Shown piece after piece: positions 1-8,640 of a stretch of DNA of 64,000 nt (position 1 is its first letter; each line of letters opens with the position of its first letter). Source of the stretch: Cyanobacteria bacterium FACHB-471 (GTDB lineage Bacteria; Cyanobacteriota; Cyanobacteriia; Elainellales; Elainellaceae). The translations under genes were made by a program, and so were the position numbers. The notes below the pieces were generated by a model. It was not told the DNA's origin. It did not search any database and saw only the letters and a list, made by a program, of their open reading frames with translations. The DNA is taken from contig JACJOC010000013.1 in the NCBI GenBank assembly GCA_014695345.1, positions 1-64,000 of the forward strand, given 5' to 3'.

Positions 1-786
1 TTCTCTCAAAGCAAAGCACGACTATGATGACCAAATTTGGTTTTGTCGAATTCGCTCCCTGGTTTGTAAGCTTTGTCCCATCAGCAATTAAGAAAGATTT
101 GTCAGGCAGTCAGCTTAGAGACTCCTGGAGTAGTTCAAAAGACTACTCGGGTAAGTTTGAACACAGTAGATTAACTTTCCAATATTCTAAAAATTCTAAT
201 CACATTCCTCTTGTCTAAATTTTGGCATGAACGGGAAAGAGTGTGATTAGCTTGGAAGGGCGATCGCGGCGGTGAAATCTTTGCTGTAGGGACTCGTGAA
301 ACTGTGGCTTCGAGACTTTTCGTACCTTTGCAGGACGTTGTCGCAACCGCAGAAAACAGTTTGGCTTGCACTTGAACCTGATTGCTGGCTTACTCAACTA
401 TGAATTGATATATAACTCTTGATTCATGCAGGAGCCGTTTGTCTCCACAAATTATTTGCGACACAACCCCCACGGCTGTTGCATCTTCCGCTTGCTCTCC
501 CATGTAGCTTTTTTACATCAAATGCCTCAAAAGCTTACGTTTCTGTTGCTAAAGTGCTGAGAAATAATCATAAAAATTGCCCCTGAACCTTAAAACCGTC
601 CTGCTGCAGGTGCAAATCAAAAACCCCCCAATAGGTAGAATTTCCTTCGATAAATGTGTAGTAAGATACACCGTAGTCCTAAAGTCGTGTGACCTAAGGA
701 TGTGTGAAGTTTTATGAGTGGCGGTAGTGAGGTCTAATTGCTGTCTCTTCACACTCAAAAGAGCAACCTTGAAGAAGGAGAACGAC
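1..786. other. No supported gene; leader region
   Basis: Short open frames occur here on both strands, but none has a recognisable motif, a convincing ribosome binding site or a plausible composition. The stretch holds one HIP1 site near 262. The last 100 bases are presumably the promoter and leader of the exported peptidoglycan-binding protein that follows. I see no tRNA or palindromic repeat in it. Confidence 0.4.
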
Positions 787-1140
787 ATGCTAAATTCAGC
801 TTTGATCGGTCTTTCTGCTTGTAGTCTATTGCTTGTAGCTAGTTTATCTGTCCGAGCAGAAGCCCCACAGGTTGAGCCACAGTTGCTCATGCAAGCGGGT
901 CATCCCTTAAGCAACTACGCTGCAACAGATGCAGCACCTGTGCTACGGCGTGGTGAAACAGGACAGCCTGTTGCTGATGTCCAGCGCTTCCTGAAACAGA
1001 CTGGACTTTATAATGGAGCTATTGACGGCATCTTTGGTAGTGAAACAGATGCAGGTGTTGAGCAGTTTCAAAAGCAGGCAAACCTTCCAGCAGATGGAAT
1101 TGTCGGCTTTCAGATCTGGAAAGCAATGATTAATTTGTAG
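787..1140 (+). CDS. Exported peptidoglycan-binding domain protein
   Basis: Small secreted protein of 117 residues made of a signal peptide and one PG_binding_1 domain. The ATG at 787 is chosen because AAGGAG stands just before it and because it opens directly on a hydrophobic signal sequence ending around VRA at residue 24; an upstream in-frame start at 718 would bury the signal. Residues about 49-115 carry the family pattern: LRRGETGQPVADVQRFLK, then GxxDGIFGSETDAGVEQFQ and DGIVGFQIW. The domain binds cell-wall peptidoglycan non-covalently. No catalytic domain is attached, so it may be a wall-binding accessory or periplasmic protein. Family assignment is firm; the exact role is unknown. Confidence 0.85.
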   Translation: MLNSALIGLSACSLLLVASLSVRAEAPQVEPQLLMQAGHPLSNYAATDAAPVLRRGETGQPVADVQRFLKQTGLYNGAIDGIFGSETDAGVEQFQKQANLPADGIVGFQIWKAMINL

Positions 1141-1264
1141 TTTCGCTCTGCGAGACAAGAAAAAATTGCTGACGCGTAGTAACGATATTTTGCCACAACA
1201 AGTATACACAGCCAACCCGCTGCACCAGACTCAAGTCCCAGAGCAATACTGGGGTCGAGAGCGT

Positions 1265-2041
1265 ATGTGCAGAGTGAGAAAGCGCACCGAGCGCATTGTA
1301 GATCCATCGCGACAGAGGTGTCACCCGCGATCGCGCCGCTATCGTCGAACTGCCACAACAGCGCGCTTTAAAAGGATTAGAGCACTAATTGGTGCAGCGA
1401 CTCTGGTGATACTGGCAGTTGCTTACAAGCTAACTTTTCAAGACGTGACACCCCACGTTCAAAGCGACAGTAGTCACTCCGTTTCCTCGGTTCCAATTCC
1501 TGACCTCAGAGCAGAAGCTCATGAACTGTTTGCCCATGCTGATAGTGTTGGAGCGATCGCCATAGGTGTCGCTGAAGGAACTCGAACCATAGAGGGTGAG
1601 CAAACTGAAAGTTGGAGCAGCCATATTGATTCAGGCAATGGAGTAATCAATCAAGGCACCTTTGCCTGGCAGATGGAAGCAGCATCACCAGAGGCAGCCG
1701 ACCAAGCCGCAATTCACCACATCCAGAACGAAGTCATCCCTCACATTCTTCAAGATGCTCAACGAGAAGGCATAACGTTAGAGCCTGAAATCCTGGTACA
1801 AGCAGTCGATCTATGGAACCAGGCACCCCAAGCCGGAGCTGACTTTGTAGAAAACTTCAAGCAATGTCAGCGAGGCAGTCAGCTAGAGGAGGCACTGTTG
1901 TGTGCTCGGATTTACTCCTATTATGACCCTGTGACTGGAGAACTCGAAGCGCCTGGATTTGACAACGACATCGCGTGGCTAGAGCAGGATCAAAGACGGC
2001 GACTTAACACGATTCAGCAGGTATTACGCTTCAACCAGTAA
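1265..2041 (+). CDS. Membrane-anchored protein of unknown function
   Basis: A 258-residue protein with a strongly basic N-terminus (many Arg), one transmembrane segment at about residues 39-58 and a soluble domain outside. The soluble part begins ELFAHADSVGAIAIGVAEGTRT and continues with a His/Asp/Gly-rich stretch (SHIDSGNGVINQGTF), a pattern I associate with a cyanobacterial hypothetical family whose function I do not know. The ATG at 1265 follows GAGAG. A TTG at 1166 would add 33 unlikely residues. It follows the peptidoglycan-binding protein on the same strand, so a role at the cell envelope is possible but is inference. Confidence 0.7.
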   Translation: MCRVRKRTERIVDPSRQRCHPRSRRYRRTATTARFKRIRALIGAATLVILAVAYKLTFQDVTPHVQSDSSHSVSSVPIPDLRAEAHELFAHADSVGAIAIGVAEGTRTIEGEQTESWSSHIDSGNGVINQGTFAWQMEAASPEAADQAAIHHIQNEVIPHILQDAQREGITLEPEILVQAVDLWNQAPQAGADFVENFKQCQRGSQLEEALLCARIYSYYDPVTGELEAPGFDNDIAWLEQDQRRRLNTIQQVLRFNQ

Positions 2042-2123
2042 AATGGACAACTTATGGAGGGTAGCCGAGATTTACATCAAAGGCACCGTATCCTCTATGG
2101 AACTGCTTTCAGTAGAAACTTGA

Positions 2124-2513
2124 ATGTCTAAACCAGGTCGAAATGCAGCGATCGCAATCTTAGTAGTCATTGGTGTGATTACAGCTTCTCCAGTCATCAC
2201 TGCATTAAATCCAACTGGAATCACATCTTTGTACAATGTTACTTTTGAAGATGATGCCATCTTGCTGCTAGTCAGGCATCGTCAGGTCATGCTGGGGGTA
2301 CTCGGTGCTGCCTTAGTTTACGGAGCATTCCTTCATCATTTGCGAATGATGGTTATTACTGCTGCTGTAGTCAGCAAACTTGCTTTCATTGGACTATGTA
2401 TCACTACACCAGAATTAACGCAGGGAATTCAACGGATCATTTACTTTGATGCAGTGTCGATAGTTCTCTTGATCATTGCTGGTGTTATCTTTTGGCGAAA
2501 CCCTTCAGTGTGA
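2124..2513 (+). CDS. Small four-helix membrane protein, unknown function
   Basis: A 129-residue, very hydrophobic protein with about four predicted membrane helices (roughly residues 8-28, 48-68, 72-94 and 104-124) and short charged loops, the clearest being the RHRQ and HHLR clusters. I do not recognise a catalytic motif or a named family. The reading frame opens with ATG at 2124 just after the preceding gene, on the same strand. The next gene, the ClC channel, is on the opposite strand and framed by inverted repeats, so there is no functional link with it. Confidence 0.6.
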   Translation: MSKPGRNAAIAILVVIGVITASPVITALNPTGITSLYNVTFEDDAILLLVRHRQVMLGVLGAALVYGAFLHHLRMMVITAAVVSKLAFIGLCITTPELTQGIQRIIYFDAVSIVLLIIAGVIFWRNPSV

Positions 2514-2639
2514 GACAAACTTCTAACCAATTTGCGCGGCTAAGTACTCACCTCAATCCTACGGTGCTGCGTGAATTGAAAACTATTGTCCATGTGATCT
2601 CTTCTTGTGAATGACTATGTGACTGATAGAACTGTCTAG

Positions 2640-2658
2640 TGGTTAAGTTGACAGTATC
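2640..2658 (+). repeat. Left 19-bp inverted repeat around ClC gene
   Basis: TGGTTAAGTTGACAGTATC, the exact reverse complement of 3949-3967. It begins 11 bases beyond the stop codon of the ClC gene. The match stops at once on both sides, so the repeat is exactly 19 bp. Confidence 0.85.
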
Positions 2659-2668
2659 GACAGAACCC

Positions 2669-3904
2669 CTAATTGGCTTCTTTGATAGGCTCATTTGCTT
2701 TGAGCTGAGATGCGATAAAAGGAATGCGAGGAGCCAGGAAAAAACCAACCATGCTAGCAAAGAGAATTGGCGTGAGCGTGCTGAAGCCTGTCAACTTCGA
2801 AAGCAGTAGCGTTGTACTGATTGGAGTACGAGTGACTGTTACATTGAGAGACGCCATGAGACAAATCATGGCTAGAGCGGCGTTAGATTCAGGATAAACA
2901 ACAGCGATCGCCTTTCCTAAACAAGCTCCCGTGAAAAATAGGGGAATAATAATTCCGCCCCGCCAGCCTCCGGTAACTGTAATGCAAATTGCCAGTATTT
3001 TGGCTGCTGCTAATTGTAAAAGAAATGTCGTGGTAAAGGTTCCTTCGACAATTTCTTCGAGTTGGTATTCACCAAAATAGCGAGTTAACGGAAACCCCAT
3101 TGCTAGGATGCCAAGCCCTAACCCTGCCAGAGTAGTGCGTAAGTAGATAGGACCACGCAGCCTCTCAAATAAGTACTCACATTTGCGAAACACAATGATA
3201 AAGAACCAGCCTACGACTGCTCCCACAATTCCATACAGCATTGCTTGAGCAAAATCGTCGATGTTGTCAATGTTGTATTGAGGAAAGTGCCAGATTGGAC
3301 CGATGCCAAGCTGAGTGATGGCTGCAAAGATTGTATAGCTGGCACAACTGGCAACGATTGCAGGCAAAATTGCTTCGTAATACTCGACAACATGATGATG
3401 ATGCAGGATTTCTAAGGCAAAAAACGTTCCGCCTAAGGGCGCACCAAATAAGACCGTGAAGCCAGATGCCATACCCGCAATACTGAGGCTTCTAAGTGCC
3501 TCTCCTTTAAGCTGAAATCGGTCGGCGAGCCATGTCCCAACCGAACCTGTCACCTGCACCATCGGTGATTCTGGCCCTGCGCTTCCGCCGCTGGCAATGC
3601 TGATCAGTGAAGATAAAATCATGGAAGGATTTTCGCGGGTTGCCAGTCGTCCTTTGTTCAGGTGAATGTTGTCAATGATGAGTCCAATTTCACCTGGGTT
3701 TCCTAATCGAGCAATCACCAAGCCAATCAGCAAGCCCGCTAGTGGCATTACAAACAACAGAGACAGCCCATTGATTGGGGCAAGGAATTGAATCATTCCC
3801 GATAAAATAATCCAATAGATAGAGGCAAATAAGCCGCAAATGATACCAAGGCTTGCCCATAACAATACCGATCGAGTGAAAACCAGCGGATTTTGTTTCA
3901 TCAC
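2669..3904 (-). CDS. ClC-family chloride channel or antiporter
   Basis: Integral membrane protein of 411 residues of the voltage-gated chloride channel (ClC) family, which conducts chloride or exchanges it for protons. Family signatures are visible: GSAGPESPM (the GxGIPE-type selectivity segment, here GSAGPES), FGAPLGGTFFALE with the gating-type glutamate near its end, and GGIIIPLFFTGACLG (the GGxxxP/GxF segment). About ten to eleven hydrophobic helices are present. There is no C-terminal CBS pair, which is common in short bacterial members. It is the only gene between two perfect 19-bp inverted repeats, and is convergent with the small membrane protein upstream in the window. Confidence 0.88.
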   Translation of the reverse strand: MMKQNPLVFTRSVLLWASLGIICGLFASIYWIILSGMIQFLAPINGLSLLFVMPLAGLLIGLVIARLGNPGEIGLIIDNIHLNKGRLATRENPSMILSSLISIASGGSAGPESPMVQVTGSVGTWLADRFQLKGEALRSLSIAGMASGFTVLFGAPLGGTFFALEILHHHHVVEYYEAILPAIVASCASYTIFAAITQLGIGPIWHFPQYNIDNIDDFAQAMLYGIVGAVVGWFFIIVFRKCEYLFERLRGPIYLRTTLAGLGLGILAMGFPLTRYFGEYQLEEIVEGTFTTTFLLQLAAAKILAICITVTGGWRGGIIIPLFFTGACLGKAIAVVYPESNAALAMICLMASLNVTVTRTPISTTLLLSKLTGFSTLTPILFASMVGFFLAPRIPFIASQLKANEPIKEAN

Positions 3905-3948
3905 CTATTCTTGGTTTATGTTGCTAAACCTACAAAACTAATCAATAG

Positions 3949-3967
3949 GATACTGTCAACTTAACCA
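3949..3967 (-). repeat. Right 19-bp inverted repeat around ClC gene
   Basis: Exact reverse complement of 2640-2658. It lies 45 bases upstream of the ClC start codon and touches the 5' breakpoint of the aminotransferase remnant. If the unit is mobile this copy would be its right end; it could also contribute to the ClC promoter. Confidence 0.85.
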
Positions 3968-4303
3968 GAAAAGGCTATACAGAAACGCAAGGAAGCCTAG
4001 AACTACGGCAGGCGATCGCACAAACATCAAACAATTGGAATTGAAACATGCGATCGCTTCTTTGCGAGCCATGCCGACTTTTTCAATTGGACAGCACCCA
4101 AAGGAGGATCGACCGCCTTTCCAAGTTTGAAGCGAGCAGGGGATGTGGAAGAGTTTTGCGTCGATTTAGTTAATCAGCAAGGAGTTCTACTTTTACCCAA
4201 TCTCTATTTTGATTATGGGAGGCAAAACTTTCGAATTGGATTAGGACCTAGAAATTTGCCAGATTGCATTGAGAAATTAGATGATTACTTGGCGACAAAC
4301 TAA
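3968..4303 (+). pseudogene. Remnant of a class I/II aminotransferase
   Basis: Two pieces of one PLP-dependent aminotransferase can be read. The first, about 3972-4040, translates as KGYTETQGSLELRQAIAQT, which is the N-terminal motif Y-x-ETQGSxELRxAIA of the family. The second, in another frame from about 4034 to the TAA at 4301, reads DRFFASHADFFNWTAPKGG, then STAFPSL, GVLLLPNLYFDYG and NFRIGLGPRNLP, which is the C-terminal end. The middle of the gene, including the PLP lysine region, is missing, there is a frameshift between the pieces, and the 5' end stops at the inverted repeat at 3967. No start codon or intact frame remains, so it cannot make an enzyme. Confidence 0.75.
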
Positions 4304-4417
4304 TTTGATGCAAGTCTGCGGATAAAAGCGATCGCCAAAAATGGTAGAGGGGATTTGCTTGATGATACGCTCTATCAAGATGGCTCTTGCCCAAACCCTC
4401 ATTCCTATTTTGGTTCT

Positions 4418-5062
4418 ATGTTGACTATTGCAATGCCCAAAGGTGGGCTGTTGGGAGACAGCGTTCGGTTGTTGAAAGAAGTGGGATTGGATTTTAGCAT
4501 TCTGCTAGATTCCTCCAATCGCCAGCTAGAGGTCTGGGATGCCAGCCACACGGCTAAAGCGCTGCTAGTACGAAACTATGACGTACCCGTCTATGTGGAA
4601 TATGGTCAGGCGCAGTTGGGAATTGTAGGCTATGACATTTTGCGTGAAAAGCAGCCTCAAGTGGCCCATCTGGCAGATTTAAGATTTGGGCTGTGCCGGA
4701 TGTCGGTTGCGGTAAATGCTGCCAGTTCCTATCGTTCGGCGTTGGATCTACCGCCCCACAGTCGGGTCGCGTCTAAGTTTGTCCGCTGTGCCTACGAATA
4801 TTTTCAAAGCCTGGACTTGCCCGTAGAAATTGTGCCACTTTATGGCTCGGTCGAGCTGGGTCCAATTACCGGAATGTCAGAGGCGATCGTTGATTTGGTT
4901 GCAACTGGGCGAACGCTGAAGGAGAATAACCTGACTGAAATCGATCGCCTATTTGACAGTACAGCCCGTCTGATTGCCCATCCCCTCAGCTATCGGCTCA
5001 ATCAGGATGGCTTACAGGAGCGAATCGAGCAGATTAGAGCTGCCACGCTGGCTCCAGCTTAG
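4418..5062 (+). CDS. hisG: ATP phosphoribosyltransferase, short form
   Basis: First enzyme of histidine biosynthesis: condenses ATP with PRPP to phosphoribosyl-ATP. The protein of 214 residues begins [15 protein letters not shown], the usual HisG start, so ATG 4418 is preferred over the TTG at 4355. The PRPP-binding signature [19 protein letters not shown] with [10 protein letters not shown] is clear near residues 145-180. Its length and lack of the roughly 80-residue C-terminal regulatory domain place it in the HisG-short group, which works as a complex with the HisZ regulatory subunit; hisZ is not in this window. An ABC exporter gene follows after 142 bases on the same strand; the pairing looks positional rather than functional. 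Confidence 0.93.
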   Translation: MLTIAMPKGGLLGDSVRLLKEVGLDFSILLDSSNRQLEVWDASHTAKALLVRNYDVPVYVEYGQAQLGIVGYDILREKQPQVAHLADLRFGLCRMSVAVNAASSYRSALDLPPHSRVASKFVRCAYEYFQSLDLPVEIVPLYGSVELGPITGMSEAIVDLVATGRTLKENNLTEIDRLFDSTARLIAHPLSYRLNQDGLQERIEQIRAATLAPA

Positions 5063-5204
5063 CCAGTCTGAGAAGAAGCGCGCGTCCCTGTAAGGGCGTA
5101 GATTTTGGCTGAGTCAGTAGAACGCCAGTATCAAATAAAAAGTCTCCTGCGTTACAGTTGGGATGCGTGGCTTTGAGCAACGCGGTTGACGTTCAGGGGT
5201 TGGC

Positions 5205-7091
5205 ATGACCAGCACAACAACAGAGGCTCGGGGCAGACGAATTCAAGAAACAGACTGGCGGCTATTGCTGCGGCTAGTTCCCTATGCGTTGCAAAATAAG
5301 CGGCTGTTGGCGCTCGCCCTCACCTTCCTCGTACCACTTTCCTTAGCAGAAGCCGTTCAGCCCATTCTGGTGGGGCAGGCGATTTCTCTGCTGCGCGAAG
5401 AACCTGTGACCTGGTTTCTAGAAGGGCGATCGCTCTCTCAGGGACTTAACATTCTGGTCGTTTTGCTGATGCTGACGATCGCCGTTCGGTTAACGTTAGA
5501 CGGCGTGCAGGGCTACCTGATCCAGAAGGTGGGACAGCGGATCACAGCAGCGATTCGAGATGACTTGTTTTATCACGTCACCTCCCTTGCAGCCCGATTT
5601 TTTGACCGCACCCCCGTAGGTCGCCTGATTACACGCCTCACCAGTGACGTAGATGCGCTAGGAGATGTGTTTTCGACTGGGGCGGTCGGCATCATCAGCG
5701 ATCTGTTCTCGATGCTGGTGATCAGCGTCATCATGTTTACCTTGCAGTGGCAGCTTGCCCTGATGCTGGTGTTGATGCTGATCCCAGTGACAGGTTTGAT
5801 GATTTTCTTTCAGCATCAGTTTCGTGTTGCCAACTACAAAGCGCGAGAAGAACTATCTGCGCTCAACTCTACCCTGCAAGAAAACATTGTCGGCATTGGG
5901 GTGGTTCAGCTTTTTCGGCGAGAGCAGTTTAACTCCGAACTGTTTCGCACCGTCAACCAACGCTACATCACCGAAGTTGACAAAACTATTTTCTATGACT
6001 CTGCCGTCTCAGCCACACTAGAGTGGATTGCGCTGGTGGCGATCGGGGGAGTGCTCTGGCTGGGCGGCTTACTCGTCCTGCAAGACAACCTATCTCTGGG
6101 CGCTCTAGCAACCTTCATCTTGTTTGCCCAACGCCTATTTAACCCGCTGCGTCAGTTTGCCGAACGGTTTACCGCTATCCAGGCAGGCTTCACTGCCCTA
6201 GAGCGAGTGAGCGACATCCTCAACGAACCGATCGAAATTCGTGATCCCGAAACCCCTACCCTTTCCACTGACTCATCCCCTCGCTCCCCTCGCACCAAAA
6301 TCGCTCCCGAAGACCTTTCCCTTCGTCCCTCATCCCTGATCCTTCCTCCTTCTTCGACCGTTCCTGGTGAAATCTGCTTTAACCACGTTTGGTTTGGCTA
6401 CAAGCCAGATGAATATGTCTTGCGAGACTTAGACTTCGCCATTCGTCCTGGTGAAAAAGTAGCGCTGGTCGGACCAACAGGAGCAGGAAAAAGCTCAATC
6501 ATTCGCCTGCTTTGCCGTCTCTATGAAATCAATCGAGGACAAATTTTACTCGACAATGTTGATGTGCGAGACATGCCTCAGGGAGAGTTGCGTCGCCGCA
6601 TGGCTGTGATTTTGCAGGATGGTTTTCTATTTGCGGGTGATGTTAAGGGCAACATTGCTTTGGGAGAAACCTACTCGATCGAGCAAATCAAAGCCGCAGC
6701 GGAGCAGACTAACGTCGCCAGCTTCATCGAGCAACTACCTGAGGGGTACGATACGTTGCTGCGGGAGCGGGGTACAAACCTGTCGGGCGGACAAAAGCAG
6801 CTTTTAGCATTTGCGCGGGCGGCAATCCGTAATCCTCCCATCCTGGTGTTAGACGAAGCGACAGCTAACCTGGATGTAGGGACAGAAGCGATGATTCAGC
6901 AGGCTTTAGATAAACTGTTGATTGGGCGAACTGCAATCATTATTGCTCACCGCCTCTCAACGATTCGCAAGGTCGATCGCATCTTAGTTCTGAAGCAAGG
7001 GCGACTGGTGGAATCGGGCAGCCATGAAGAATTGCTGGAACAAGGCGGACTCTATGCCAGCCTGTATCGCCTGCAAATGTTGGAGACTTAG
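5205..7091 (+). CDS. ABC exporter, fused permease and ATPase
   Basis: Half-transporter of 628 residues of the MsbA/MdlB type, expected to act as a dimer in the inner membrane. Residues 1-340 form the six-helix transmembrane domain, with the coupling-type motif FFDRTPVGRLITRLTSDVDA. The ATPase has Walker A GPTGAGKSS near residue 423, signature LSGGQKQLLAFARA near 525, Walker B ILVLDEATANLD near 548 and the switch histidine in IIIAHRLST. The substrate cannot be told from sequence. Odd point: the linker (about residues 345-387) is a low-complexity Pro/Ser/Thr stretch encoded by a C-rich sequence typical of intergenic junk, which suggests in-frame expansion of a repeat between the two domains. 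Confidence 0.93.
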   Translation: MTSTTTEARGRRIQETDWRLLLRLVPYALQNKRLLALALTFLVPLSLAEAVQPILVGQAISLLREEPVTWFLEGRSLSQGLNILVVLLMLTIAVRLTLDGVQGYLIQKVGQRITAAIRDDLFYHVTSLAARFFDRTPVGRLITRLTSDVDALGDVFSTGAVGIISDLFSMLVISVIMFTLQWQLALMLVLMLIPVTGLMIFFQHQFRVANYKAREELSALNSTLQENIVGIGVVQLFRREQFNSELFRTVNQRYITEVDKTIFYDSAVSATLEWIALVAIGGVLWLGGLLVLQDNLSLGALATFILFAQRLFNPLRQFAERFTAIQAGFTALERVSDILNEPIEIRDPETPTLSTDSSPRSPRTKIAPEDLSLRPSSLILPPSSTVPGEICFNHVWFGYKPDEYVLRDLDFAIRPGEKVALVGPTGAGKSSIIRLLCRLYEINRGQILLDNVDVRDMPQGELRRRMAVILQDGFLFAGDVKGNIALGETYSIEQIKAAAEQTNVASFIEQLPEGYDTLLRERGTNLSGGQKQLLAFARAAIRNPPILVLDEATANLDVGTEAMIQQALDKLLIGRTAIIIAHRLSTIRKVDRILVLKQGRLVESGSHEELLEQGGLYASLYRLQMLET

Positions 7092-7101
7092 GTTCTCTTT
7101 A

Positions 7102-7140
7102 AGAGTTAGCTTTTCGCGCAAAGCGCGAAAAGCTAACTCT
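7102..7140. terminator. Perfect 18-bp hairpin after ABC exporter
   Basis: Arms 7102-7119 and 7123-7140 pair perfectly around a 3-base AAA loop, starting 11 bases after the exporter stop codon. There is no T-run after it, so it may be a structured RNA end or a repeat rather than a classical intrinsic terminator. Confidence 0.6.
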
Positions 7141-7185
7141 AGGCACACTCCAGAAGACGTTGGAATTGGGGATGAGGAGGCTTAA

Positions 7186-7533
7186 ATGAATTTACAAATA
7201 GAAGGCGATCGCCTCAAAATAAACCTAACCTTTCTAGAAAAACTGTTAGCGCTCCAGTTTAACTACGCCTTTGAGATTCCTCTTGCTCACATCGAGCAAG
7301 TTTCCACTGAGAAACCCTCTTCTCGGTTGCAGTATAGAATGCCTGGAACTGCAATTCCTGGTTTATTTGCAGCAGGCACCTATTACAGCGATCGCGGCAA
7401 AGAGTTTTGGTATGTGACGGGCGATCGCCACTACCTCGTCCTCGATCTCAAAGATGAGTTTTACCAAAGGGTCGTTCTATCCTTAGATCAAAACGAAACT
7501 TGGGCAGAACGCTTAGCTGGAACACGGGTTTGA
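7186..7533 (+). CDS. Hypothetical protein, PH-like fold suspected
   Basis: A 115-residue soluble protein preceded by a strong GAGGAGG ribosome binding site. The sequence alternates beta-type segments (LQIEGDRLKINLTFLEKLLAL, then IPLAHIEQVSTEKP and GLFAAGTYYSDRGKEFWYVTG), ending with a short helix rich in acidic residues. The pattern LxxFExPLxxIxxV followed by AGTYxxxRGKxFWYV recalls bacterial PH-like proteins (YdbT/YokE type) that carry 'slow-burn' membrane-related roles, but I cannot confirm this. It stands alone between the exporter hairpin and a repeat-rich gap. Confidence 0.6.
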   Translation: MNLQIEGDRLKINLTFLEKLLALQFNYAFEIPLAHIEQVSTEKPSSRLQYRMPGTAIPGLFAAGTYYSDRGKEFWYVTGDRHYLVLDLKDEFYQRVVLSLDQNETWAERLAGTRV

Positions 7534-7633
7534 GCCATCTCGATTGTCCAAAGGTTACTAATGAAACAATGTTTTAGGGTATTCAGTGAAATAATCGTCC
7601 TATACCAAATCTGTCTGTAGAGTAGCGGCATCG

Positions 7634-7700
7634 GTAGGGGCGGAGCATTCGGTCACAGTCCCTACCCCTAAAGCACAATTCTTTTGCCGAATGCTTCGCC
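7634..7700. repeat. Imperfect palindromic intergenic repeat
   Basis: GGCGGAGCATTCGG at 7639-7652 pairs with CCGAATGCTTCGCC at 7687-7700 (one G-T pair), with inner GTAGGGG/CCCTACCCC segments. This belongs to the class of GTAGGGGCG-type cyanobacterial palindromes also present at 49053 and 63830. It occupies most of the gap 7541-7813, in which I see no gene. Confidence 0.6.
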
Positions 7701-7813
7701 TGTACACCAAATATTGCTTTTTTACAAAACGGATTCCGTACTACAGAAATATTTGGGAAAACCAGCACTATGTTGGTGAATCTGCCCTATTCCTAGCAAG
7801 GTAGAGCGCAAAG

Positions 7814-8194
7814 ATGAGTATCACTAGAATATTCAACAGTTCTCAGTTTCTTCAACCAGCAGATGGGGAACCGATCCGCTCAGTGATCACAGAATCTCAG
7901 GATGCGGTTGTGGTTGCCTGGTACGTTAAACCAGGACAGGAGATTTCTCCACACCTTCATCCTAACGGGCAGGATACCTGGACTATTTTAGAGGGAAGCG
8001 GCAAATATTATCTGGACAAGGCGGGAACGATGAAGGCGATCGCCGCTGGAGATGTTGTTGTTGCTCCAGTGGGCTGCGTACATGGTGTATTCAACGATGG
8101 AGATAAGCCACTCGTTTTCATTTCTGTAGTGTCACCTGGTGATGCGGGATACCAACCGATTTTGATAGAAACGACTGTCACGCTACATCTTTGA
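7814..8194 (+). CDS. Small cupin-domain protein
   Basis: A 126-residue single-domain cupin. The two conserved motifs are visible: PGQEISPHLHPNGQDTWTILEGSGKYY (residues about 38-64), with metal ligands His-His-Gln/Glu-like positions, and GDVVVAPVGCVHGVFN (about 77-92) with the second-motif histidine. The fold usually binds a divalent metal and acts as an enzyme or sensor; the substrate cannot be assigned. The first motif has Q-D-T after the histidines rather than the usual glutamate, so metal binding may differ. The gene stands alone after a repeat-containing gap. Confidence 0.8.
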   Translation: MSITRIFNSSQFLQPADGEPIRSVITESQDAVVVAWYVKPGQEISPHLHPNGQDTWTILEGSGKYYLDKAGTMKAIAAGDVVVAPVGCVHGVFNDGDKPLVFISVVSPGDAGYQPILIETTVTLHL

Positions 8195-8241
8195 ACACTC
8201 ATTTTCCAGATTAGGGAAGCTAGAAGAGTGCTGAATGAGAT

Positions 8242-8640
8242 ATGAAAGGGCTAATTCAGTATTTCTATAAGATCAAGTCAAATAAAGCTATTCTTTGGTG
8301 CTACTTGATTTGGTATGTTGCCATTGTTTATTTCTACTTTGATCCCTCACCTAAGATCTGGATTAACGCAATTGGCATCAGCGCTGTGATTGGAACGGCT
8401 CTATTGTTAAGCGTCTCATCTGGAAAGCCGAGTCATGGTAAATGGGATTACTGGCAAACGTTCAGGCTCTATCTGATGCCGTTTTGCGTTTCAAGTTTTT
8501 CAGCGTTAATTAAAGATCAAGGATTTATCATTATCTTCTCGTCAAGAATAGGAGAAAACCTAGTTGCGGCACTGTGCTGTGGGTTATTTCTGCTGGTCGT
8601 GTCAGCAATCAAACTGATCAAACATAAAGTTATCTTCTAA
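8242..8640 (+). CDS. Small membrane protein, unknown function
   Basis: A 132-residue protein with about three to four hydrophobic helices (residues 18-34, 41-58, 74-90 and 103-124) and a conserved-looking loop KPSHGKWDYWQTFRLY. No catalytic motif is recognised. It ends at 8640 and its stop codon overlaps the end of the convergent debranching-type glucosidase gene by four bases, so the two transcripts run into each other with no room for a separate terminator. Confidence 0.55.
   Translation: MKGLIQYFYKIKSNKAILWCYLIWYVAIVYFYFDPSPKIWINAIGISAVIGTALLLSVSSGKPSHGKWDYWQTFRLYLMPFCVSSFSALIKDQGFIIIFSSRIGENLVAALCCGLFLLVVSAIKLIKHKVIF

Larger units (their letters stand above)
2640..3967. mobile_element. 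Possible mobile cassette carrying a ClC gene
   Basis: A 1,328-bp segment bounded by perfect 19-bp inverted repeats and containing one gene, a ClC channel, with no transposase. The right end abuts a broken aminotransferase gene, as expected if an insertion or rearrangement happened there. I found no clear target-site duplication in the flanking bases. This resembles a mobile insertion cassette moved in trans, but it could also be a chance survival of two copies of a small repeat. Inference, moderate to low confidence. Confidence 0.35.

Noticed and set aside
24-218. 64-codon open frame near the window start
   Set aside because: No motif, no good ribosome binding site and unremarkable composition. 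It could be chance.
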